From: Ciona savignyi
Lineage: Eukaryota > Chordata > Ascidiacea > Phlebobranchia > Cionidae
Length of the DNA stretch: 64,000 nucleotides
Assembly: GCA_000149265.1 (NCBI GenBank)
Contig: CH002783.1
Location: 28,837 to 92,836, forward strand
Reading direction: 5' to 3'
A program made the position numbers and the translations under genes. How positions within the stretch are numbered: position 1 is the first letter of the stretch; each line of letters opens with the position of its first letter. Positions 24,851 to 42,125 of this stretch are shown in pieces. The notes beneath the pieces are model-generated. The model made no database searches. It saw nothing but the letters and a program-made list of their open reading frames with translations, and had not been told where the DNA came from.

Positions 24851-27800
24851 TTAGAATTGTTCCCAAGCAATAGTATTATCATCCCAGCCATCTCCAACCT
24901 GTTAAACAATTGTAATATTCTTGATTATATATACACAAATGTATGGGTAAAAGGAAAGACTGAAAAGTGAGGTAAAAATACACACTTTTTGTAAGATTTA
25001 CAAAGGTAAAAACTTACATTTCCATCGTCAACTGCATTGAATGCTGACACGAGGCTTCCACGGCCGCTGTCCACTGAACGAATTTCCAAATTATCAATCG
25101 CCTCGCTTCTTCTGTGTTGTTGTGAACTTCCCCGCTCTGTTGTCGATCTTGCAACTGAAACTGCCTTTATTTCAGGCTCCATATCGGCAAAAAAATCCGG
25201 TTCAACCACCACCTGGTCAACTTTCTTAACTTTTATCTCAAATTCATTACCAAGTGTAGACTTTGTTTTATCTGCACCCTCATTCACTTGGTCTTCAGTT
25301 TTATTTGGATTGATTGTTGCAGATTTCTTGTTGGAAACTGTTAAGTGCGATTCAGATGTTTTCTTTTTAGTTAATTGCAATTTTCTTGGACTTTTGTTTG
25401 AATTGCTTTGTTGCGTATTTGGAATTACAGAATCAATTTGCGATGATGCAGTTTTTAAATTTATTGGGGAATTTATAAATTCACTTTCTTCATCTGAACT
25501 CAATGTTGGTGACTCGTCTTCCACGGGTTTGTCTGAATTGCTAAGGAGGTTGGTTTGATCTGTCTCTTGAACCTTCTCTGGATCTGGAGTGTCAAAATCC
25601 AGCCATACATCGTGTGGTTCATCATCCGAGCTTGCCCATGTTTCAACCTCTGGTATTCTGATGTCTGGTTCCGGTTTGTTTCCATTTTTTAAAGGCACAG
25701 AATTTACAATGGCAGAAGATGATGTTTCATGGAGCACAGTAGATTTCTGGTTTAAACTTGTACCTTTCGGGGAATCTTGATTTGAAGTAATCTGTAAATA
25801 TATCATTAAAATTTATATGTTCAAATTTCAACACTTAGCAGTAGAATTGTTAAAAGAAAATGGCAGATAAGAAAAGATTAAATTATTTTACGTACAAAAC
25901 ATGTTTTACTCTTATTTTTTTTAATAAAAAATATATTTTTTAAAAGTTTAATATGTACAGAGAAAACAACTGAGCTTTTTTAAAAATAGTATCAACACAT
26001 AACGAACATTGGATTTTTTTTCAATGGAAGAAGCCATTTGGGTTTGCTTTCTTTGAATGTCCTCAACGGATGCTGGTTGCTGGTTATTCCTCATCTTCGC
26101 CAACTCCAGCAGAGTCATCTTCTTCTCCTTTTTCTTTTCTTCCGTCTTCTTGGAGAGCTTTTTTCGAGGAGGCAATTTTGTTTCAAATGCCAAAATCTGG
26201 CTTTCATTCAAAGCTCGCCCATCAAACTGGTGGAAAATTACTTTTAACTATGGATCACAACACTCAGACACTTTTAACTATGGGTCACAACAAGACATTT
26301 TATCATTTTTTAAACTCATAAAAAGGTTTCTATGGGTAAAAATAAGATAAACAAAAACAACTGCATATTTTAAATATAAGAAACAAACAAGTTTTTTATA
26401 TATTTGAATACAAAACCTTAGGAACACCATGGCTGAATATTTTCTCTCTCTCAGCACCCACTATGACATCTCCCCCGACAACTGGCACGGCATCAGCAAG
26501 CGCACGTAGACTCCCTTGTACCAGTTGGTTGTTGCTGTCACTCAACCCAAGAAGAATCTGAGATTAAATAGAGGTTCAGTTAATGTTTTAAGAAAATACT
26601 TTTAATGTACTAAAACAACATGCTCCACAGGCAAGTAAAATTAGGTTGTTCCCACAATCGTGTTTTTGTTGCAATGCCTTTGGTAAAAGTTGTTATTCAA
26701 CTATTAAACAACTACAACTCCAACAACAATTTCACCCAACTGGTTAGATGCCCATATCAATAATGCAAATAATACTAGTTTAGTTGAATATTTGGTTTGA
26801 CTTACCTCTGGTAACACAACATCGTTTAAAACAGATTTCTCAAAGAGATGGACATATTTGGAAAAATGTTCTACAAGAGTCATTCGGACATGTAAGAGAC
26901 GATGATGAAACAACTCCACTATCTTGGGAATCACATAGCGAGCAAACACACTTTCGGGAAGAACTCCACCCACATGATCTAAATGATACTTCACTTAAAA
27001 TGTTTGTTTAATGGATATTCACATATTATATTTTCACTGAAATGCGATAAGGCTGTATGTTTAGTTTAATAAATACATTAGTATTGGAATTGAAATACAA
27101 ATATACCTTTTGATTTTCTACCAGTCTCACTGACAGGCTTAAGTATATGTTGAATGACATGTTTCACTGCACATTGGTCAGAAAGCACAACTGGAGTTAA
27201 AAGTAGCGGAACAATCCTTTTAGCCACTACCTCAGCAAATATGTGACCTTCTTTCAAACTTTGTAAAAGATTTCTGAAAATAAACGGGATGTTAGTTGTC
27301 GACGTCATAGTGACATTTTATAGTAACTTAGCAATTATAAGGTAGAGTGTACTACAAATTCTAGATTGAATTTACCTAAAAAAGTCCTCTTTTTGTTTAT
27401 TACTTTTCAGAGTAACAGATTGTAAAAAGTTGACGATTTCTATGTAAGTTGAATGTAGAAGCGGCATAGTCAACACTTCAGTCATTGTCGGTCGATTTTC
27501 ATAATCAAGTCGGAGCAAGTCATCGATTAGATCACCAACTTTAGCCTTAAGAGGATAGTATTTTTATAATAACATCATATTTATGAACAATTAAATGGTG
27601 ACAGAGAGAAATAAACAATAAAAATGTAATTTAAGAAGCTGACTGTGAGATTAAAACTAAAAATACTTCCAATAATTAAATAACATAAATCAATTGTACA
27701 TTTATTAGGGACACAATAGTTTCAATTATTCAGCAGTGTTGTAGCCTAACTAATGGGCTTTATACCTTGGTAAGTAAAGTTGCAAAACGGAGTTGTTCAG

Positions 27801-29230
27801 AGTAGTGCTGTAACAGGAGACCGAATGCATATACATCTCTGCAATGGGCATTTTCATTTTTGTGTGGTAGTTTCACTTTGCTTCCACCCTTTGAAGTTAA
27901 GGAATTAATAGATCTGTTGTATAAATCATAGCATCTTAGAGCTAAATAACATAAATCCTAGCAACAGAATTGTCCTGATAGGAATCCTAAAAAAATTAAA
28001 TATAAACCCAATAAAAATTACTGTAAAATTAACACACTTTTTCTTCCGGTGGTACAATTAAATCTTCTTTGTGGACAAATTTCAGCTGCTCCTCATTGGC
28101 TTCTAAGAATTGAGAAGCATGTTCGAAGTTACCAAGTTTCCAAACACCACTCTTGGTTACATACAGACTCTTGCTGCTTAGGTTGTTGTGGGTTACTTTA
28201 GCCTGGAATTGATGGAATTGAACTTTTTCACTGCTGTATAGAATGTTGTTTAAACAAGTTTTAATCAAACATGACTATAACATATTGACATTGCACCTAA
28301 CGAAAGATATAAGATTGCTTTGCAGACAAATAACATGTTTAAACAAACTAATATAGACAGCCACCAAATAAAAATACAAAGTACATGATAAAAATGTATA
28401 TAAAAAAATATATTTATTAAATACAACTTTATCAGCTTTGAACTACAAACACTGCATATATTCGAAATGAAAAAATGTTTAAAAGTTGATATTTTTAATA
28501 ATCTTGCAAGGTTTTGGGAGGCAAAATGATCTAAGCATTAAACATTGTTTCAATTTACCTTATCATGTAAGAACTGCAAGGCAAGTGCGATGTCATACAA
28601 ACCACTGCATATTTCATTTGCATCACAATTGTCGACGGTCGAGAGTGGTGCTGCTAGTTCAGTGACCAGATGAACTTCAGATTCAACAGGAATACACCCA
28701 ATAAATCGTAAAATGTTTGGATGCCTCAGAACTCTTAGATGCTAAAAAGCAATGTTATGTGATTAGAGATCAAAGAAATTTTAAATAACTATGCTAAATT
28801 AATAGATATTTATGAAAAATTTATATGCATAGTACAGATTATATATAATATTCAAAATATAAAAAAACAAACAACAGTGTTTTACTACCTTATGTAAAGG
28901 GCATATGACAGCCCAGCATTTTTATTAGATTAGTTTTACCTAACTAAAATAGTAGCATTTTACAGTTTTTCTAAAATGAAATCACAATGAATAAATAACT
29001 ATATATACTTTGGCACAAAGATCAAGATAACACGGCCCCTTTGTCTTTCTTCGTGCCTTTGTAAACACATTCACTGAATCTCCACTAGCCAGAGTGCCTT
29101 GACGGATCATAAGTTTCGACTTTGATGTTTTACCACCTTCATACCCGTCATATGCTTTGTTAAACTTGCAATCAGCAAAAATTTCCTCGTCGGTTGAGCC
29201 ATAGTACCAATCCCAGGCAGCATTTAACAT
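24851..29230 (-). CDS. SCYL3: SCY1-like pseudokinase 3 (PACE-1)
   Basis: SCYL3 is a catalytically dead kinase with HEAT-like repeats that binds ezrin and acts at the Golgi and leading edge. Exons: 29230-29009, 28742-28559, 28202-28038, 27888-27766, 27545-27376, 27273-27107, 26978-26806, 26557-26417, 26226-26008, 25791-25018, 24898-24851. Kinase-like part: LRHPNILRFIGCIP, then VTHNNLSS where active kinases have HRD, and KLGNFE in place of DFG, then PPEE. HEAT part: AEVVAKRIVPLLLTPVV, YVIPKIVELFHHRLLHVRM, AVPVVGGDVIVGAEREKIF. A long acidic serine-rich tail ends in GWDDNTIAWEQF. The PPEE and HEAT segments fit SCYL3 better than SCYL1 or SCYL2. The ATG at 29230 follows an AG, so a non-coding first exon is likely. 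It starts about 400 bases after TDRD9 ends on the same strand. Confidence 0.9.
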
Positions 29231-29632
29231 CCTAAAACTAACTAACTTTGGTATTTCTGGAAAGAAATTTAACCTTGAAAATAAAAGAACAAACAGTAGA
29301 AACCAAAAGCATTCATTGATGACAGATCACAGCGGAAAAAAGTTTAGTATATGAAATGAAAAAAATATAACAAATTTCTAAAGGCAAAACGAGGCATTAG
29401 GTTTGGCAGAACTGTGTTTATAGAAAAAGAAATAATAGAAAATGAACAATACATGAACAAACTAAAACAGAAGTTAAGTAATGAGGCAGTGAAAAGCAAA
29501 CAACACCTAATAAAAGAATTTAGTAACTATTAGCTACAGGTAACAATGTAAACGAAATTGTTAAAACTGCAATATTGTAAATAGCTAAATACCATGAAAA
29601 TTTACCATGATTATTTTTAATTCTATTTACAT

Positions 29633-32600
29633 TCAGTAATGCTGATTTAATGGCATAACATTACGTAGAAGTACTCCATCATGGAGTCTGTAGAAATCTT
29701 TTTTATCAGCCTGAGTGTCAGACACTTGATGTGGCAGAACCTTATCTTCAGGTATCAAGCGCCATTTGTAGTCATGCAGTTTTGGCATTGTGTCAATCAG
29801 AGGTCGTTCTTTTCTTAACAAGCCTAGTAGCTTCTGTCGAACATTTGTCTGTATTCGATGGATTGCTTGAGCGCCGCACAATGAGTCCTGACTCCCAACT
29901 GCAATGTTTATCAACATCCGAATTCCGTTCACATCAATCACATCTTGATTGGTGATGTCTGTGTCAAACTCAACCTCAATGTCGTGATCGGGCAAGACAG
30001 ATCTCCACTCTCCATTGCACATTTGTGTTGCACCAAGGCCACATATTGCTCCAGTGTACTGCTGCTCCTTAGCATCGACTCGCAACTCAATAATGGGAGA
30101 GAAAATAAGCAGTAGCAGCGACCGAAGACCATTGATTGGTGGAAGCAAAGTTGTGTTTCTTGCAAGCATGGTACTTCCACTTTGATTAATGGCGACTTCA
30201 GCAGAAGCCATCAACAGACCCATGGATGTTGAAGGATTTTGGTTCATTGCAAATGAGTTGATGCTATTGCGATCCACTCTAACTTTTCTACATCTTCCAA
30301 CTTGCATCAACGAAGAAAAACTGCTTTCGTATGGCGTCCTAGGTCCATGTATAACTCGCTGATAAGGTACCTTCTTTATTGGAACTCTTGAACTAGGGTC
30401 AAGTTTATGCCACATTTCTGAATACTGCTCAGTGAAAGAATCTTCATCATTTGAACAGTTCTCCTCAGCCAATTGCCAACTTCTATGGCTGAGCTCAGAA
30501 ACTTTACTTTCTTCTACCACCACACACAATTTGCTGTCCACCAACATCTGGTTGATGTATTGATCGTCTTTTGTGAACAGATCAACATTTACTGTGCCAG
30601 CAGAAATGGAATATACCTTGGCTCTCATAATGCCTTTGGAAGACTGCACAAAGTTAAATAGAGCTTGCTTTGTTTTTGATGCTGGGATGTTTTCCAGCTG
30701 CTGTACACCTCGCAATCGAAAACAAATTGCTTGAAATGGAATGAACTGCAACTCATAAGAAGCTTTGCACAGTGAGCTTCTTTCCACATTGTGGACACTG
30801 TTGCCATAGTCTACACACCAAACTGATATAGTTGGTTTTGTTCTGGTAACTATAGCCCTGTAGTACTCTGTGACATTATTGTATGTCAGTGCTATTAACA
30901 CCACCTTGTCAACTTCGAGTGCAACATTTCCAGAGGAGTATTTGGCAGCACTATCCAGGATTAATTTTTCAAGCGTTTCCATAATTTCTATGTTTTTGGG
31001 TAATGCTTTATAACCCCAGAAGCATGACACAGAATTTATGTGAGTGACATAAATTGGGAACCAAACCATTGCACTTGGTTTAATGACTTCGTAACTATGC
31101 CGGGTGCAATCAGCCTCTTCACATAAAAATATCCTTGATTCAGTGGTCGAGTTTTCATCTTGCATATAATTCTGATGAAATTGCAAACGATGCTGGGGGT
31201 TGTTCAGTTTGCTTGCAAGGTAAACAGCAGGATACACTTTACCAGTGTCAATTTCTGGGTCTTTTTCAAATTCCACAAACGCTTTAGTTCCATCATAGTA
31301 TAATTTTTTTGCTTTTCCACAATCTTTGGTGTTTTTAATAATGGAATCTTTGAAGAGCATTCCACCACAGTTTGGCGGAAAGCCTCGAATCATCACTGTG
31401 GTAGTTGGATCAAGCATGCACATTTCTTTCAATGCGATATCCTCATCAGTGGACAACAGCTCAAAGTAGTTTGGATAAAAAGCTCCACACATCACAATTT
31501 TTAGAATCAGTTCGTTTTCTTTCTTGTCTTGAGACGACCAGTACTGTAAATCATTGGAACGTATGTTAAACTGTTTCAACCTATCTTGCAGTTCTTCCAC
31601 CAGAGTATGAACATCATGGATACGGCGAATTTGTATAAAATTCTCTCTTCCCCATTCCAGCTCATCTTTTCTTCTTCTGAAGACATTAGACTTCAGGCAA
31701 CTTTCCCACAGTTGATATGCATTAAGAAATGCAATGCAATCACTAAAACTTCCATTTGCCCATAAAAGCTTTTGTTTGAAAGACTTTAGCTCTAGGTTAT
31801 ATGGTGTTGCAAGGAAGCTGGACTTTGCCAGAGAAGCAGCAATGATCAGACATTGGCCAAGACAACCGAACACATAACCAAGCATCAACAGCTTCCCAAG
31901 ACGCATATCTAGTGGTAAAGATGCCAACACTTGACCAACAAATGTCAACCTTCCGTCATAAACGTTTTTGTCTGCTGTTGTGGAAAGAGCACCAACCTCC
32001 TTTAGAAGCAATATAGTTCGGCCAATATTATGTAAATCAGGTGGTGATAAGGCAAGTGACAATACTGACTTAGGAGCACCCATTCCCAACAGCTTAACTT
32101 TAAGAATAGCACTTTCAAGTGAGCAACGTTGCATTTCAGGAATTCCATAATCTTGCATATGTGTATTCCAGAAAAAGCGTGAAACAAGACGAAAGACTTT
32201 TCCGCTTGAGACCCGGCCAGCTCGTCCTGATCTTTGCTTCCCACTAGCTTTGGAAGACCACTGTAGCCTTAAACTTTGGTAGTTTGTGTCCAAGTCACAG
32301 ACCAAGCACTTTGTCAAGCAGAAATCAATGACATATTTTATATCTGGGACAGTAATTGAGCTTTCAGCAATATTTGTTGAAAGAATAATCTTTCTAAATC
32401 CAGGTTTTGGTTTGGAGAAGACAAGACTCTGCTCTTCAAGTGTAATACTTGAGTGCAATGGTATGATTTGAAAACATCGGTTTTCCCTCTCAAACTCCAG
32501 CAATCTTTCCATCTCTCTAATTTCATGAATTCCTAAAAATATAGTGATATCACATTTTGATTTAAATGTTGGATTATACTCTACAACTCTAGTATCGGTA

Positions 32601-33992
32601 CAAGTGCTTATAAATTAAGCTCTTTTATACAAATTTATTTAAATATACCGTATGTTATTGCTGATTTACATAATAAACTATATATGTAAAAATGTTTGCG
32701 AAAATCTTTCAGAGGATCAAAAAATGTTCTGTGAAATGCCGAATATCTAGGGAACTCAATACACAGAGACAGAAATGTTTTCATTTAAATATAAAACTAT
32801 GGTCTAAAGATAGATGTAAATTCTTAAAACAGTAAAACTTCATATTATTTTACATACCAGGAAGAAACACAAGGACGGATCCTCTCCGTAAGTATTTCGT
32901 ATCAGCTGCAGAACTTGGTAATGTGCAACCTTCCAATTTATCTAGATGACCAATAATTCTTGCAGATAGTACATACGCCTCTTCTGACACTTCAGGATTA
33001 GAGACATCACATGTTGGCATTGGGCCAAGCGTAGTCAGGTCTTCAGCAAAATGTTCACTGACTGTAAACATCTCGCCAGAAATTTTCACTTTGTCCACTC
33101 TCCCTGTGATGCAGGAGCCAAAGTATTCAGAGAACTCGTTGGTGTCAAAGGTTGCTGACATCAGAATAACTTTAACAGATTTTGAATTGAAATTAAGCAG
33201 CTTTCTGACAAGCAGCATGGCAAAGTCAGTCTCCTGGTCTCTTTCATGGACCTCATCCAGAATAACATGAGTAAAGTCATTTAAACTTTTAGATTTGATA
33301 ATTCGACGAAGAAACACACCAGTTGTCACGTAAGTCAATCTGGTGTCTTGCGATGTCATTTTATCCAAACCAACATGGTAGCCAACAAGTTGGCCAACCT
33401 GCCATTGTCGTTCTTGGCACACTCGACGTGCGATGCTAACTGCTGCTATCTTACGGGGCTGTGTCACCAATATATTACAGTACCTCTTGTTCTCTGCACA
33501 ATCGTCAAGAATGAACTGGGGAATTTGTGTAGTTTTGCCACTTCCTGTGCTACCTTGTATGATAGTAACAGGATTCTGATCTATCTTTGATAAAATTACT
33601 GATCTATATTCTGTGGTTGGAAGGTGTTGAATGTAATCGTGCTTGAAATCATAGTGGTTGTACACTTCCAAAAGCTCCTCAGGTCTACGGTGAGTGGGAA
33701 AATCCATTAAAGTGGGTAATGTCTCCAAGTCAAGTTGCTGCATATCGCCGCTTATTAAGGAAAAATCTTCATCCAAAGTAGTGTCATCTCCAAAGCAAGT
33801 ACCGGTATTACCATGGACCTCACATTGAACAGACTGTGCTACCTCTACAGCTTTTGCTGAGTTGTGCGGCACAGCTCTTCCAGTGAATAAAAGTTTGTTG
33901 AATTCTTGTCGAGGTTTTGGCATTGGAGTAAGTGAAAACCAATTGTGTATCTCTTCATTAGTCAACTCTGGTCTTAAATACCGATTAGCCAT
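29633..33992 (-). CDS. TDRD9: TDRD9 / spindle-E type Tudor DEAH helicase
   Basis: TDRD9 is a germline RNA helicase of the nuage needed for piRNA-guided transposon silencing. Two coding exons, 33992-32858 and 32532-29633, give about 1,345 residues, close to vertebrate TDRD9. Motifs: GSTGSGKTTQIPQF (Walker A), QPRKIAAVSIARRV, YVTTGVFLRRI, ILDEVHERDQETDF (DEVH box), LMSATFDTNEF, STNIAESSITVPD, QRSGRAGR, then HA2/OB regions. A Tudor domain follows (YYRAIVTRTK, VWCVDYGNS) and a long C-terminal region. The start agrees with the family N-terminus (F..TP.P). Unlike its many-exon neighbours it has a single intron in the coding part. An ATTAAA lies about 20 bases past the stop. All helicase motifs look intact, so it should be active. 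Confidence 0.93.
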
Positions 33993-34822
33993 AACGAATT
34001 ACATATATAGCTGTTACATAAATACCATTAACACTTTTCTATATAAAAAAATGTTCAACAATTAAATAAAACTTTAACAAAAAGTTCCTACATATTTAAA
34101 GATGCTATATAACCAATTGTTTAAAAAGCATTTGACACAAGTAAACCATCAGCTTGCCTCATGAATACAAACAGGGGCATTAGCTACAACACATAACCGT
34201 CTGCCTAATTTTAGCTCAATGAAGCTATTGCTGCATGTCCGTATGTTATATATTCCTTAACATTCCTTAAGTTACAACTCACCCATACAATATAAAAAAG
34301 TTTGTTTAATCCAATTGGGTTATGCAATGTCCACTAAGTGGCAAAGGACACGACCCCCTAGGCAGCAACGAATTTTGACACTACTGAACTGATCAGTTGC
34401 CTGCAGAGCGGCAACTATCTTTCGTATTAGGCTATCGGTGAACTGCGTCGTGGCTGTTTTGTATGCCTTTTCCTGCAGTTTCGTATCCTTTTTCTATTTT
34501 TTATGTATAAACATTTACAGTACCCTTTTTATTTACCTCGTATTTGCGTATTTGAGAAATAAAAAAAAAATCCGCGACCGCTTGAAACGTAAAAAACTTG
34601 AACCCTGACACGGACTACACACCGTTCATTGGTTAAATCGCAAAAGCGCTGTTTCGAAGCGAAAGATGCCATTTAACCGATGGTGGAATACTCACTATAG
34701 GTTCCCTTCGAGGGAAAACATTTTGATTGTACTTGTTTTTTTGCTTAACGTTGGTAACAAGTATGACCACTCGCCAGGTGATTGGAACTTTCAGGAATCC
34801 CAACTGGCATGCTCGGTTGAAG

Positions 34823-34859
34823 CATAGAATACTAACTTTCTGTAAGTTAGTATTCTATG
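34823..34859. repeat. Perfect 16-bp inverted repeat (hairpin)
   Basis: Arm CATAGAATACTAACTT, loop of 5 bases, then its exact complement. No T-run or gene end adjoins it. Confidence 0.85.
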
Positions 34860-35211
34860 GTTACAGCTATGTGGTATTGTCGTAATATAAACACCGAGCG
34901 CACGTCTGGGCTAGTAAAATCGTTTATCCGCTGCTCCAGTTTGTTTGACCTTAAGTTACAGTTATTTAGTTGTGATACATTTACTTAGCGGCTTAAAGTA
35001 ACAGCGCCCTCTGCAGCCATCCCACCACGTTGTCAATTGAGTTTAACGTACTTTGTGGCCATGTAAAACATATTTTTAAAATCTACTTAAAAAGACAGCA
35101 TCGGTCTCCAAAAAAGGAAAAATGCTTACTCAGGCAGACTTAACTCAATACCACACTTCTCTCAGCATATGTTCACCGTTTGCCTCGGCTTTTAATTAAA
35201 AAAAAACAATG

Positions 35212-35285
35212 TGAATTCCCGCTATCAGGAAAATGTAAAACAGATAATTTTTAAGCATTTTCGGCCTTGTCGCCAATATCACCGG
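35212..35285 (+). repeat. Dispersed repeat fragment
   Basis: GAATTCCCGCTATC, GTAAAA.AGAT and AGCATTTTCGGC are shared in order and spacing with 45960-46030. Family unknown. Confidence 0.55.
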
Positions 35286-35769
35286 TTTATCAGACGTAAA
35301 GAATAAAGGTATGCCAACCGTAGAAGATTTAGATAAACATGCACAATTCTTGAAAGCCAATAAGATGATGTTTTGGCACAAAAGAAAGATCTTTTCTACT
35401 TTCATTGGTAGTAAAGCCGCACCGCCCATCAGCAATAATTGCACTCGTATTAATTTGCGCAATATTAAATGAAATATTGGTAATTGAATTTTTGTTTTAA
35501 ATATTAAATGGGTAACAGAGCTTCTTTTAAATCTACAGTAGAGAACTGTAACAACACACCACCGGTTGTATTTACTATCCTAATAATAATAATTAAAAGC
35601 ACCATTTACAGCCATAATGTTGGATTAACCGCAAGAACAACAGAATGACTAGCTGGTCAATAAATGTTAGCCAAACAGACGTTAAAACACCTGCACAACG
35701 CAATAATAACCGTGGCTGTAAAGAATAAATGTGAGTACAGGTAATCTAACATTGCGTATGCTGTAACTA

Positions 35770-36020
35770 ATCACCGACAGGTTAGTCTGGTGGTTTAGTG
35801 CGACGCCTTTCAATCGAAAGTTTGCAGTTTCGAAACTGGTCGCTAGCTAGTTAGCTGTGTCCTTGGTAAAGGCATATAACGGACATTGCCTAAACTAAAC
35901 CCAACAGATTAATGGGTTCTACTAAATTAAAGAAACGTGTAAATCGTACACAACACACTGCAATGGCTCAGGAAACCGGAGGGTGGGCGCGAGGTGATCT
36001 GACGATTTCCGGGGTGTTCT
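35770..36020 (+). repeat. tRNA-derived SINE, near full length
   Basis: Head GGTTAGTCTGGTGGTTTAGT to TTTCGAAACTGGTCGCTAGC, linker TTAGCTGTGTCC, body AGATTAATGGGTTCTACTAA through GGGTGGGCGCGAGGTGATCT. The best copy in the window for reading the family consensus. Confidence 0.8.
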
Positions 36021-36277
36021 CATCGTCCAGCATCTGCCAGAAAGTCACTGTACCGAATATTTTATTGAAAATCAGTTTTAGTCCATATTTTTCTTCATAA
36101 CAAATACTGAAAGTAACCAGATCGCTTTATATTAAAATGAATCGACTTAACCTTGTGTTAAAAGCTTGCTGAAACATAATTTTGGGTTGGCTAACTATGA
36201 ACTAAAAATACATCAAAGGCGATTTTATTTCAAATTACACGTCGATGAAAAAAGAATATTGTGCGGCATTAAGGAGG

Positions 36278-41505
<5,228 letters not shown>

Positions 41506-42125
41506 TTCATATAATCTTATCTGACTAACCTAAACCAGCATCTGGTGATGAACTTGTATTTGAACAGTATAGAAAAGTAGATTAAGAAAAATGTTTGCAA
41601 GAAAAAGCGGATAAATTAGTTGTTGCACCAAAGAAAATAAGACACATGCGAAAATGGATAATATAGAGCACAGTCCCACAAATTCCTAATCCGAATCTTT
41701 TAAAATAACTGAAGCCGAATATTTGCAATGAGATTGTCTGGGATAGAACAAAGTTCTATAAGACCAAGCAGGTTTTCTATCCTTGACTTGCTTTCTTCTT
41801 TATGGTTCAACTGCTTTTCGACGGCCACAGTTTCATTCCACTTCCTCGTAATCTATTTCAACAGAACAACCAACATATTAGATCAAGTAATATACAATAA
41901 CAATCTAAAACACACATTTTATAAGCTTCCACATAGATAAGTTTGGAACCATACATTTATAAATATATGCTACTATAACGAGCATAGGTCCGTTTGTAGT
42001 GTCTTATTTTATACAGCTTTAATACACTTTTATCACACCTTTTTGTACACCGTTGTATACCTAGTTTTATATCTCATTTAGTTTATCCAATAAAACAATG
42101 ATACTTACAACTGCACAAGTATATC
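41506..42125. other. Short intergenic region between ZNF143-like gene and COPS7
   Basis: About 620 bases holding the likely ZNF143-like promoter and the COPS7 3' UTR. No motif is clear enough to call. Confidence 0.3.

Larger units (their letters stand above)
33993..36277. other. Intergenic region between TDRD9 and ZNF143-like gene
   Basis: No gene is supported. Contents: a perfect hairpin at 34823-34859, a copy of a dispersed repeat at 35212-35285 (also at 45960-46030), and a full SINE at 35770-36020. The 35196-35462 reverse frame is in that repeat and has no family support. Confidence 0.4.

Noticed and set aside
25037-25558. 173-codon + strand frame opposite SCYL3 exon 10
   Set aside because: Antisense shadow of a well-supported coding exon; composition mirrors the acidic Ser-rich tail.
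35196-35462. 88-codon minus-strand frame
   Set aside because: Overlaps a dispersed repeat also found at 45960 and has no protein family match.
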